A DNA stretch of 64,000 bases from Mammaliicoccus sp. Dog046 (GTDB lineage: Bacteria > Bacillota > Bacilli > Staphylococcales > Staphylococcaceae), in contig NZ_CP120131.1 of NCBI RefSeq assembly GCF_034039665.1, positions 770,206 through 834,205 of the forward strand, in the 5' to 3' direction. The notes beneath the pieces were generated by a model. It worked only from the letters and a program-made list of their open reading frames with translations. It searched no databases and was not told the DNA's origin. A program made the position numbers and the translations under genes. Below are positions 19,068 through 26,557 of the stretch, piece by piece (position 1 is the first letter of the stretch; each line of letters starts with the position of its first letter).

Positions 19068-19304
19068 GTTGTGTAGGGATATGAAGGAAGTGGAGATATT
19101 AAAAAATGTAAATATTTATATAAAATAGAATTGTACATTCGGATATTTTTAAAAGATTTAAGTTTATCTATATAATTAGATAATAAAATTTTATTAAATG
19201 ACCTTTTTAGAGATTATAATTTATGATAATATAAATATAAAGATATAATTACGTTTTATAAAATTTTATCATAATAATAAAAATCTAGAATGAGGATGAG
19301 CAAT

Positions 19305-19619
19305 TTGAACAAAATACAAAAAAAGCTTTTAATTTTAGGCGTTATATTAATGCTAAGTATGACACTTGCTGGATGTGGTACGGTTAAAAGCGAAGCACAA
19401 GGTACATGGGTGTTGACTGAAGATCACAGAATGACCATGAAAATTGATGGAGATGATTTAACATTATATTATGGTAAAGAAAGTATGAAAGGAAAAGTTC
19501 GTGAATATAAGAAAGATTACGCTACTTTAGAAATGGCGGGCCCAGAAAACAACGGAAAAGCAACATTCAAAAATGGAAAGATGTATATAGGAGATTTAGT
19601 TTACAAAAAGAAAGATTAG
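19305..19619 (+). CDS. Small lipoprotein
   Basis: A secreted lipoprotein of about 104 residues. A basic start (NKIQKK) is followed by a hydrophobic stretch and the lipobox LAGC, so it would be lipidated and membrane anchored. The mature part is about 80 residues, with alternating charged/hydrophobic strands (GTWVLTEDHRMTMKIDGDDL), suggesting a small beta fold. I chose the TTG at 19305 since GAGGATGA precedes it at proper spacing; the in-frame ATGs upstream lack a ribosome site. Function unknown. Confidence 0.75.
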   Translation: MNKIQKKLLILGVILMLSMTLAGCGTVKSEAQGTWVLTEDHRMTMKIDGDDLTLYYGKESMKGKVREYKKDYATLEMAGPENNGKATFKNGKMYIGDLVYKKKD

Positions 19620-19629
19620 TTTTATATCT

Positions 19630-19655
19630 AACTGCACAACTATGTGCAGTTTTTA
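19630..19655 (+). terminator. Terminator after lipoprotein gene
   Basis: AACTGCAC pairs with GTGCAGTT around AACTAT, with a T-run. Confidence 0.85.
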
Positions 19656-19677
19656 TTGTATTTGTATGCTGGTTGGG

Positions 19678-19823
19678 AAGATTTCGTGCGAATAGGTATC
19701 AATCGCACGAAGAGTTGTGGGATAGAGCCGAGATATCGTGCGATTAGGGTCACATCGCACGAAGAGTTATGGAGTAGTGCGAAGAAATCGTGCGAATAGG
19801 TATCAATCGCACGATTTCTTTTT
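19678..19823 (+). repeat. Three-unit array of the TCGTGCGA hairpin repeat, 52-bp period
   Basis: TCGTGCGA anchors at 19684, 19736 and 19788, each followed by TCGCACGA to form a hairpin. The last unit has a longer stem, AGAAATCGTGCGA with TCGCACGATTTCT, and ends in T residues. Spacers contain AGAGTT(G/A)TGG. Confidence 0.9.
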
Positions 19824-19831
19824 ATGCTAAT

Positions 19832-19869
19832 TAAAAAGCATCCGAAACATATAATGTCTCAGATGCTTC
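19832..19869 (-). terminator. Terminator after MFS gene
   Basis: On the minus strand AAGCATCTGAGACAT pairs with ATGTTTCGGATGCTT and is followed by a T-run. Confidence 0.8.
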
Positions 19870-19874
19870 ATCTA

Positions 19875-21113
19875 TTATTGTGACTGCAATTCTTTAATGC
19901 GTTTTATATCGACTCGAATTAATAATGATATTGCGAGTGCTACAACGAAAAATGCAGCAAATATATACAACGTTCCCATATAGCTTTGTGTCACTTCTCT
20001 TACGGTTGCAGATATAAATGGACCTACTAATCCTGCTGCTGCCCAAGCTGTTAATATATATCCATGTATTGCTCCGAGTTGTTTCGTTCCAAATATGTCT
20101 CCTATAAACGCTGGTATTGATGCAAATCCGCCACCGTAACAAGATATGATTATAAAGAGTATGATTTGAAATAGTACTGGATGATCAACTACGGGTAACC
20201 ATAAAAATAGTGCGATTTGTATAATGAAGAATATTGTATATACATTAGTTCTACCTATATAATCTGAAACGCTAGCCCATAAGAGTCTACCTAATCCATT
20301 AAATACACCGATAATGCCAACCATCGTTGCTGCCTGAGTAGGTGTTAAATGCACGATTTCTTGTGCCATCGGACTAGCAACAGATAATATTGCAATGCCA
20401 CAAGTTACGTTTATAAATAACATTACCCATAAATAGTAGAATCTTTTAGTTTTTATTGCTTCATTGGCATTCATTTGAACGAGATCTGGCTTTTTCTTTT
20501 TATCTTTATTTGGATTAAAACTTCCTGGACGATAATGTTCAGGTGGTCGTTCTAAGTACATGCTTGAAATAATCATAATGACAAAATATACGATTGCTAA
20601 AATGATAAATGTTGATACGAGGTTAAAATGTGTAATTAAGAATTCTATAATAGGGCTGGCAATCATAGATGCAAATCCAAAGCCCATAATAGCAAGTCCC
20701 GTTGCTAATCCTCGTTTATCAGGGAACCATTTAACTAAAGTTGAAACTGGTGCAATATAGCCAATACCTAGTCCAATTCCGGATAATACGCCATAACCTA
20801 AATACAATAGTGGAAGACTTTCAACTGAAATGGCATAACTGGATAATAATAAACCAGATATAAAGAAGACAGTAGATACAATTCCTGAAATACGTGGACC
20901 AAACTTTTCAACAAAATGTCCCATGAAAGCGGCAGATAGTCCTAAAAACAGTATGGCTATACTAAAAATTCGTGAAACTTCACTTAATGAAAATCCTAAG
21001 TCATTTTGAATATGTTTAGTAAATACACTCCATGAATAGACTGAACCGATGGATATGTGAATACCAACAGCAGCAAGGGCTATAAGCCATCTGCTTTTTA
21101 ACTTATTATGCAT
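19875..21113 (-). CDS. MFS transporter, OxlT (oxalate/formate antiporter) type
   Basis: A 412-residue 12-helix major facilitator. It resembles the OxlT/monocarboxylate group: N-terminal SRWLIALAAVGIHISIGSVYSWSVF and the motif WFPDKRGLATGLAIMGFGF after helix 4. The substrate is likely a small carboxylate, but this is a family-level guess. Monocistronic on the minus strand with its own promoter and terminator. Confidence 0.8.
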   Translation of the reverse strand: MHNKLKSRWLIALAAVGIHISIGSVYSWSVFTKHIQNDLGFSLSEVSRIFSIAILFLGLSAAFMGHFVEKFGPRISGIVSTVFFISGLLLSSYAISVESLPLLYLGYGVLSGIGLGIGYIAPVSTLVKWFPDKRGLATGLAIMGFGFASMIASPIIEFLITHFNLVSTFIILAIVYFVIMIISSMYLERPPEHYRPGSFNPNKDKKKKPDLVQMNANEAIKTKRFYYLWVMLFINVTCGIAILSVASPMAQEIVHLTPTQAATMVGIIGVFNGLGRLLWASVSDYIGRTNVYTIFFIIQIALFLWLPVVDHPVLFQIILFIIISCYGGGFASIPAFIGDIFGTKQLGAIHGYILTAWAAAGLVGPFISATVREVTQSYMGTLYIFAAFFVVALAISLLIRVDIKRIKELQSQ

Positions 21114-21151
21114 GTATGAACCCCCTTAAAATATTGTGTCTAATTTATGTC

Positions 21152-21180
21152 ATTATAGCTAAACGTATTAAATTGAGCAA
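21152..21180 (-). promoter_or_regulatory. Promoter of the MFS gene
   Basis: On the minus strand TTGCTC (21180-21175), 17-bp spacer, TATAAT (21157-21152). Confidence 0.65.
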
Positions 21181-21213
21181 ATGAAGTACGAATTTTCTGT
21201 AAAAAGAAAAGTG

Positions 21214-21245
21214 TTTTAACAGTTAGGCATTCCTAACTGTTAAAA
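21214..21245. promoter_or_regulatory. Perfect palindrome containing an AgrA-type box
   Basis: TTTTAACAGTTAGG, CATT, CCTAACTGTTAAAA: 14-bp arms without mismatch. It contains ACAGTTAGGCA (21219-21229), identical to both direct repeats at the agr P2 promoter in this window, here paired with an inverted half-site. No T-run follows on either strand, so it is more likely a protein-binding site than a terminator. It is about 85 bases upstream of the predicted MFS start. Confidence 0.55.
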
Positions 21246-21444
21246 TCCGCGTGAATAAAGACACTTAAGAAACTATATATTTGAGTTAAGAAAGAATGGG
21301 CAAAAATCCATATTTAACTGATATACTTTATTCATAGATAACACAACACGAAGCACATTGCATTCAATTCCTCAAACTATTTCGTATATGTTTTTCATAA
21401 TTGAAAACGATTTTGTGTAGAACGTGTTAGATAGTTATCTGTAA

Positions 21445-21474
21445 TTGTAACGTTGAAATGGATCATCATATGAT
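21445..21474 (+). promoter_or_regulatory. Promoter of the C-rich-loop small RNA
   Basis: TTGTAA at 21445-21450, 18-bp spacer, TATGAT at 21469-21474. The predicted start (about 21481) coincides with the first base of the 5' hairpin. A partial cre-like sequence TGAAAACGATTTTG lies upstream at 21402. Confidence 0.6.
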
Positions 21475-21480
21475 TCAAGA

Positions 21481-21583
21481 TATTTTTATAAAGTTTCCCG
21501 GCTTTATAAAAATACATGTTTCCTTAATTAATAACCCTTCCCCGAAAAGCGCTCGTTAATTCCCGGACGAGCGCTTTTCTACT
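21481..21583 (+). ncRNA. Candidate small regulatory RNA with two C-rich hairpin loops
   Basis: About 100 bases with two perfect hairpins and no reading frame. The 5' hairpin has a 13-bp stem (21481-21493 with 21502-21514) and loop TTTCCCGG. The 3' hairpin has a 12-bp stem, AAAAGCGCTCGT with ACGAGCGCTTTT (21545-21556/21567-21578), loop TAATTCCCGG, and serves as terminator. The single-stranded linker contains ACCCTTCCCC. Exposed C-rich motifs are the hallmark of staphylococcal regulatory RNAs such as the Rsa group and RNAIII, which block G-rich ribosome sites. I cannot name a family. The remaining sequence to 21768 has no clear gene; see findings. Confidence 0.75.
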
Positions 21584-21768
21584 GTGGATTTTTAGATGTT
21601 AACTTTATTAACACATATTTCTAGTATTTTCTAAAATGATGTAAACTATGTTTATCAAGCCATGGGGATGGTGAGAAAATCTTCTGTGAAAATAGGGGAC
21701 GTACATATAAAGATGGCATGATGTTAACTTTATTCTCATGATGTCATCTTGAAAATTACATTAAATTA

Positions 21769-21823
21769 AATAAAGCGCCAATGAGTTAAGTAATCAACTC
21801 ATTGGCGCTTTATTTTTATTATG
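21769..21823. terminator. Bidirectional terminator between sRNA region and thioredoxin-like gene
   Basis: AATAAAGCGCCAATGAGTT pairs perfectly (19 bp) with AACTCATTGGCGCTTTATT around an 8-base loop, with T-rich tail on both strands. Confidence 0.92.
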
Positions 21824-22370
21824 CAATTGAACTAACAATTGATTCGTAAACATCATCCCAGAATTGTGTATTGTTTTGATACGTTTCATGAATGATATGG
21901 TGAACTTCTTTTTCTTTTTCAGGGAAGCTAGCGTCATCTTTACTTGGTAAGTCTTTACGCGTTTCTTCGACAAATTTTTGTACCGTGTTCGCTCTTGGTC
22001 CCCAGACATGTTCTTGTTCATGATTTTCATTTAAAAATACAAAAATCGGTATAGATCGAGCTGTTCCATTTGTTAAATATTGATCGATCAGATTTGTATC
22101 TTCATCACGATGGAAAGCTTTCACTTCGATATTGGCATAATCAGCAATGTTTAGTAACACTGGAATGTTCATCATTGCATCGCCGCACCAATCTTCTGTG
22201 ATAACGAGTACTTTATAGTTTTTATCTTTTATTTTATCTAAGCGTTCGTCATTTTTAGGTAATTGGAATGATTGATAAATATCAAGTAATTGTTCTTTAT
22301 TTGTAGTCATTTCATTTACGTAATCTTTAATAGGTAGTGCTTGTTCAAAATATGTAACTAATTTCGTCAT
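21819..22370 (-). CDS. Thioredoxin-family protein
   Basis: A 183-residue cytosolic thioredoxin-fold protein. The active-site region reads TEDWCGDAMMN, so only one cysteine of the usual CxxC pair remains. It is followed by the strand and the cis-proline segment RSIPIFVFL typical of the fold. A single-cysteine site suggests a monothiol or bacillithiol-related role rather than classical disulfide reduction; this is inference. ATG follows AAAGGGGGATT. Confidence 0.8.
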   Translation of the reverse strand: MTKLVTYFEQALPIKDYVNEMTTNKEQLLDIYQSFQLPKNDERLDKIKDKNYKVLVITEDWCGDAMMNIPVLLNIADYANIEVKAFHRDEDTNLIDQYLTNGTARSIPIFVFLNENHEQEHVWGPRANTVQKFVEETRKDLPSKDDASFPEKEKEVHHIIHETYQNNTQFWDDVYESIVSSIA

Positions 22371-22450
22371 TTTAAAAATCCCCCTTTATATATACTAAAT
22401 ATTATAACAATTCCGAAAAAATTCGCAAAGTACGAAGCTCTTAAATTCGT

Positions 22451-23488
22451 TTATTCAACAGCGTTATCGATAATGCTAAATGTTTGGTTATCTACATCCA
22501 ATTCAGCTTGGACACCATAAGGAATGATACATTTCGGCTCATTATGACCAAAGCTTGCATTATAGAATACAGGCATATCTTCTTGATGCCATTCTTTTAA
22601 CATTTTAACCCAAACGTCTTTGTATTCTTCATAATAAACATCGTCTTGAGGACGACCGATAATGACACCATTAATTCGATCAAATATGCCCATTGCACCG
22701 AATGCACGAACATAATCTTCCATTAACCAAGGTGGTGCGTGGACTTCAGCAGTCTCAATAAATAATATTGCACCATCAAACGCTGATTTATCAGGAAAAA
22801 CGTCGGTTGCTTTTAATGAATGAAAGAGTTCCATACAACCACCGATTAAATGACCAGTCGCTTTGCCACGGCCATTTAATATTTCGTAGCCTTGATTATC
22901 AAAGGATGTACGATTGATATCTTTATTCTCTTCCGACCATTCAAGACCGAACTTTCGAATTTGTGGCGATGTTGGGATATTTCCGATAATACCATTTTGA
23001 AACCAGGTTTGTTTGATGCTTTGTACGGTATAGTCATCCATTGCAACATTCTCAGCAAAATCTGTGAGCAGTAGAGGACCGTATGAACTAGAAACACCCG
23101 CTTGATAAAACATAAAGTGAAGTGCCGTAGTATCTGAATAGCCGCTTAATATTTTGGGATGATCTTTAATTAAGTTTAAATCTACGTATGGCCATAGTCT
23201 GACAGAATCATCTCCGCCCAATGTACAAATGATGGCTTTTACTTCAGGGTCTTTAAGTGCTGAGTGTAAGTCTTCAGCACGTTTTTCAGGATGGTTATAT
23301 GTAAAGTCAGATCCTTTCAATGCATGTGGCATAATTTTAACTTTGAGACCAAATACTTCAGTTAGACGATCAATACCAATTTGCGTGCGCCATATAATCT
23401 CTTGATCACCAGCAAGACCTGATGAAAGTGAAACGATAGCTACTGTATCACCTTTGTGCAACATAGGTGGTTTAATCAAAACATTCAT
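22451..23488 (-). CDS. S66-family peptidase (LD-carboxypeptidase/MccF-like)
   Basis: A 345-residue serine peptidase of family S66. The nucleophile serine lies in the elbow SGYSDTTAL (Ser118), with the glutamate in ILFIETAE and the histidine in NASFGHNEPK. The family includes LD-carboxypeptidases that trim murein tetrapeptides in the cytosol and MccF enzymes that cleave microcin C. The length and the C-terminal region fit the MccF-like branch, but the substrate is open. Single gene on the minus strand, start after AAGGGGGATTTTAC. Confidence 0.85.
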   Translation of the reverse strand: MNVLIKPPMLHKGDTVAIVSLSSGLAGDQEIIWRTQIGIDRLTEVFGLKVKIMPHALKGSDFTYNHPEKRAEDLHSALKDPEVKAIICTLGGDDSVRLWPYVDLNLIKDHPKILSGYSDTTALHFMFYQAGVSSSYGPLLLTDFAENVAMDDYTVQSIKQTWFQNGIIGNIPTSPQIRKFGLEWSEENKDINRTSFDNQGYEILNGRGKATGHLIGGCMELFHSLKATDVFPDKSAFDGAILFIETAEVHAPPWLMEDYVRAFGAMGIFDRINGVIIGRPQDDVYYEEYKDVWVKMLKEWHQEDMPVFYNASFGHNEPKCIIPYGVQAELDVDNQTFSIIDNAVE

Positions 23489-23642
23489 GTAAAATCCCCC
23501 TTGAATATGTATTTGGTCAAGTATAGCATACTAGAATATCTTGAAATCAAATTTTTCAGATGATAATATGATGTTGTTTATGAAAAGAATGGTAAAATAT
23601 TAAATAATAAAGGGTATATTTTAGTATAAAGGGGCATGTTCA

Positions 23643-24200
23643 ATGGATAAAATAACATTCCTTAATTATTTGGAAGATGAGTTGTCTCGTTTACCTAAAG
23701 TAGAGCGGGATAAAGTGATGTATGAATATGAAGCTGAGTTTTTTGAATCTCAAAATGAAAATAAAGACGAATCAACTTTAATACAAGAGTTGGGAGAACC
23801 AAAAGCGATTGCTAAAAAAGTATACGCTAAATATGCAATTAATGATGCAGAACAATCTCCAAACTTTAAAAATGTATTTCAAGCAATTATGGCAACACTT
23901 GGGCTAAGCTTTTTCAGTATTTTATTTATTATCATTCCATTTTTAATTGTTGCATTTATACTATTAATCGTTGTGGTCGTCGGTGCATTATTAATGGTAG
24001 GACCAGTTATTAGTATCTTGAATGTATTTTTATATGGATTTAATTGGGTAGATATTACGAACATTATATTTTCAATTTCATTTTTAGGATTAGGATTAAT
24101 GTTATTGATTACGGGATTAAAATTAGTGGATTTAAGTTATAGAGGTATTTTAAAATATTTAAGATGGAGTGTAACAGTGATTAGGAGGCGTGCTGAGTAA
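23643..24200 (+). CDS. DUF1700 / HAAS-domain membrane protein
   Basis: A 185-residue protein with an N-terminal soluble HAAS-type domain (MDKITFLNYLEDELSRLPK, about residues 1-65, with the ELGEPKAIAKKV motif) and three to four membrane helices after residue 80. It is fused by translational coupling (TAATG) to a DUF4097 protein, the usual partner of such regulators in Firmicutes. It probably acts as the membrane half of a two-part envelope-signalling unit; the signal is unknown. Confidence 0.8.
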   Translation: MDKITFLNYLEDELSRLPKVERDKVMYEYEAEFFESQNENKDESTLIQELGEPKAIAKKVYAKYAINDAEQSPNFKNVFQAIMATLGLSFFSILFIIIPFLIVAFILLIVVVVGALLMVGPVISILNVFLYGFNWVDITNIIFSISFLGLGLMLLITGLKLVDLSYRGILKYLRWSVTVIRRRAE

Positions 24201-25039
24201 TGAAGAAATTATTTTTAATAGGTTTAAGTATCTTCATCCTATTCGGTGCAACGGGAACAATATTATGGTTTACTGTTAACAATAAATATGAAAAGCAAGA
24301 AACTTTTAAGAAAGTATTCAAACATAATAATGTTGAACAATTCATCGTTAATGCTCAGAATACGAATGTAGAAGTGAAAAAAGGCAAGCACTTAAGTATT
24401 GAGTATAATGGAAGACAAGATGTGAATGCGAGTATAGAGAATAATTTACTGCATTTTACTGAAGGTGATACGAAGAATCATTTCAATGCAAACTTCATAC
24501 CATTTAGAAAAACAATTAATCATCTTGTAATTACACTTCCTAAGAAAAAATACGAGTCCTTTAATATAACGACTAATAAAGGAAATATCTCTATAAACAA
24601 TGTGAGTAGCAATAATAGCAACATCATTACAGATACTGGTGATATTACATATGACAAAGTTAATTTGAAACATGCAAAAGCAATTACGCAGTTAGGTAGC
24701 GTTAACGTAAATAACGCACAATTAACGGAATTTAACGGTGAGGTTAAAACAGGTAATATCGGGATCAATAATAGTCGATTGAATAATACGGAGTTGATTA
24801 CTTCACTTGGTGATATCAATATAAACAAACTAAAAAGTGAATGTAATATAAAATCATCTACAGGTGACGGTAATATTAAAATGAGTTATGCGAAAAAGCC
24901 TAAAAATACAATGTTAGATTTACAAGCAGATTCTGGAGAAACATATATACGTAATAAAGCGTTTAAAGGAGAAAGTGTTGGTGAAGGTAGACATGTTGTA
25001 GAAAGTTATGCAGATAATGGCGATATCGTAGTTAAATAA
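24200..25039 (+). CDS. DUF4097 putative adhesin-like protein
   Basis: A 279-residue protein with one N-terminal membrane anchor (residues 5-26) followed by an extracellular beta-repeat region. Repeating turns such as TNKGNISINN, TDTGDITYDK, TQLGSVNVNN and KTGNIGINN are typical of the DUF4097 right-handed beta solenoid. It overlaps the preceding DUF1700 gene by one base. Confidence 0.85.
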   Translation: MKKLFLIGLSIFILFGATGTILWFTVNNKYEKQETFKKVFKHNNVEQFIVNAQNTNVEVKKGKHLSIEYNGRQDVNASIENNLLHFTEGDTKNHFNANFIPFRKTINHLVITLPKKKYESFNITTNKGNISINNVSSNNSNIITDTGDITYDKVNLKHAKAITQLGSVNVNNAQLTEFNGEVKTGNIGINNSRLNNTELITSLGDININKLKSECNIKSSTGDGNIKMSYAKKPKNTMLDLQADSGETYIRNKAFKGESVGEGRHVVESYADNGDIVVK

Positions 25040-25047
25040 GTAGGTAG

Positions 25048-25090
25048 TGCTGAGATATCGTGCGATTAGGTATGAAACGCACGATATAAT
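25048..25090 (+). repeat. Single ATCGTGCGAT hairpin repeat
   Basis: GAGATATCGTGCGATTAGG, then TATGAAACGCACGATAT. Same family as 9908; here no T-run follows, and a separate terminator comes next. Confidence 0.85.
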
Positions 25091-25102
25091 CTACCAACAC
25101 CC

Positions 25103-25139
25103 AAAAAGGAGCTAAGACATATTGTCTTAGCTCCTTTTT
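25103..25139. terminator. Bidirectional terminator between convergent genes
   Basis: AAAAAGGAGCTAAGAC pairs perfectly with GTCTTAGCTCCTTTTT, loop ATATT. Its right edge touches the stop codon of the minus-strand gene. Confidence 0.93.
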
Positions 25140-26184
25140 ATTCACTTGCAAATGCAATATCTGTATCTATTTGACCGGGTATAGAGGAAATGCTTAATGA
25201 AGATCCTTTTAACCAATCATTAAAATTGAAAGTATAAATTTGACCATTCTCACCAAGTGCAAACTTCATTGTTAATTCATTAGGTATATATGCAGTTGTA
25301 TGAATTGTGCCTGACCAGCTATTAAATAATTTACTATAAATTTCATATTGAGGATTGTTAAAATAACGAAATGCGTCTTCAAGTGACATTGATTCATTTG
25401 TAATATCTTCAATACGATTATATCTTTCAACAGATTCTTTAATATAATTTCGATTTTCATGTGTTAATATTTCAAAATGATTCGTACATAAATGATTTTG
25501 TTTCGTAATAACATTTCGAGGTGTTGCTTCTACGATGATACTATTATTTGTTTGATCCATCATGATATAACTAAATGAACTTCTATGAGGGATTTCTTTT
25601 AATAGTTGAACAGCATCATCTACATTTCTACACGTTTCTAATATGAGTCGACCAATCATATAACAGACGAAACCATCACCTGGTTTTTTTCTGTGCATAA
25701 AATTATACCCCATGGCTAAACCATGTTCATTCATACCATCCATACGGCCAGTAACTCGTGAAGTCGGACCAATTTGTGCAAAGCCACCATCATTTGGTTG
25801 AAATAATGTGAACCGTCCATCGTAAGTTGCAGGATTATAATCATAATTTCTAACCATATAATCATTTCCTAAAAAGATAGAGCATCCGCTATCTTTAGCA
25901 TAGACCCTATAATGACCATAATTGAGTAGTATTTGATCAAGAGGAAGTTTCAATGTATCTTGAATTCCCATTAGTTCATCCCATATTTGGGGTGCAAATT
26001 GTTGATATATTTTGTGTGTTTCTGATATATTGATATCGAAACGTGGTCTTCTAATTTTCCATTCTTTATCTCTATTTTGTAACATTTTTGTGGATTGTAG
26101 CCATTTAGCATGAGCGACACCATAATCATAATGGTTACCTCTAAATTCAAATACTTGCGTATTTACTTGTTGCAATGTAATCAC
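25138..26184 (-). CDS. C45-type Ntn-hydrolase / acyltransferase-like protein
   Basis: A 348-residue protein of the C45 (acyl-CoA:6-aminopenicillanic acid acyltransferase, linear amide C-N hydrolase) group. The nucleophile is Cys101 in KDSGCSIFLGND, followed by the typical VRNYDYNP and later the GMNEHGLAMGYNF segment. In related enzymes this cysteine becomes N-terminal by self-cleavage; whether that happens here is not visible. The substrate is unknown. Confidence 0.82.
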   Translation of the reverse strand: MITLQQVNTQVFEFRGNHYDYGVAHAKWLQSTKMLQNRDKEWKIRRPRFDINISETHKIYQQFAPQIWDELMGIQDTLKLPLDQILLNYGHYRVYAKDSGCSIFLGNDYMVRNYDYNPATYDGRFTLFQPNDGGFAQIGPTSRVTGRMDGMNEHGLAMGYNFMHRKKPGDGFVCYMIGRLILETCRNVDDAVQLLKEIPHRSSFSYIMMDQTNNSIIVEATPRNVITKQNHLCTNHFEILTHENRNYIKESVERYNRIEDITNESMSLEDAFRYFNNPQYEIYSKLFNSWSGTIHTTAYIPNELTMKFALGENGQIYTFNFNDWLKGSSLSISSIPGQIDTDIAFASE

Positions 26185-26334
26185 TCCTATTCACGTCTAT
26201 TTTGAGCGAAGTTAATCATTTTGTCACGTAAATCAAAATATTAAACGTAATAGGGAAATAAGTTATTAAAGAAATTGTAATAATCACTTAACCTATGTAA
26301 TTTTTTACCATGTTATAGTTGAAGTACCAATTAT

Positions 26335-26352
26335 CTCACGTGAAAAGTGAGA
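26335..26352 (+). promoter_or_regulatory. Small hairpin before a short reading frame
   Basis: CTCAC, GTGAAAA, GTGAG directly precedes the GAAGGGGG ribosome site of the 19-codon frame, so it could affect access to it. Confidence 0.4.
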
Positions 26353-26366
26353 AGGGGGTAGTTACA

Positions 26367-26426
26367 ATGTGGAATCAAGGATATATTTACGTAAAAAAGG
26401 TATGGCAATATTGGTATGGAAGATAA
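26367..26426 (+). CDS. Possible 19-residue aromatic peptide
   Basis: ATG follows a very strong GAAGGGGGTAG site at 8 bases. The peptide reads MWNQGYIYVKK then VWQYWYGR: three Trp and four Tyr among 19 residues, net positive, no acidic residue. It stands alone in a 373-base intergenic stretch (26185-26557), about 65 bases before a terminator, so a short dedicated transcript is plausible. Not recognised. It could be a small secreted or membrane-active peptide, a leader, or part of a small RNA. Confidence 0.45.
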   Translation: MWNQGYIYVKKVWQYWYGR

Positions 26427-26488
26427 ACATAAAGAAGTACTGAACACTTAATTAGCATCTAGAATATATATATTTTTGAATAGAAAAA

Positions 26489-26529
26489 CGAGGCTGGGAC
26501 ATAATGTGATGTCTCAGCCTCGCTTTATT
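26489..26529. terminator. Terminator with GGGACAT core
   Basis: CGAGGCTGGGACAT pairs with ATGTCTCAGCCTCG, then CTTTATTT. It serves the short frame upstream and may serve the convergent transporter gene. Confidence 0.88.
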
Positions 26530-26557
26530 TAAATTAGATTTCTGTTTGGATCCCTTT

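Noticed and set aside
19081..19125. 15-codon frame after the gntP terminator
   Set aside because: Weak ribosome site, no distinctive composition and no promoter; likely chance in AT-rich DNA.
21214..21245. Perfect hairpin as a terminator for the MFS or small RNA region
   Set aside because: No T-run follows on either strand and the flanking transcripts start, not end, near it; a protein-binding palindrome fits better.
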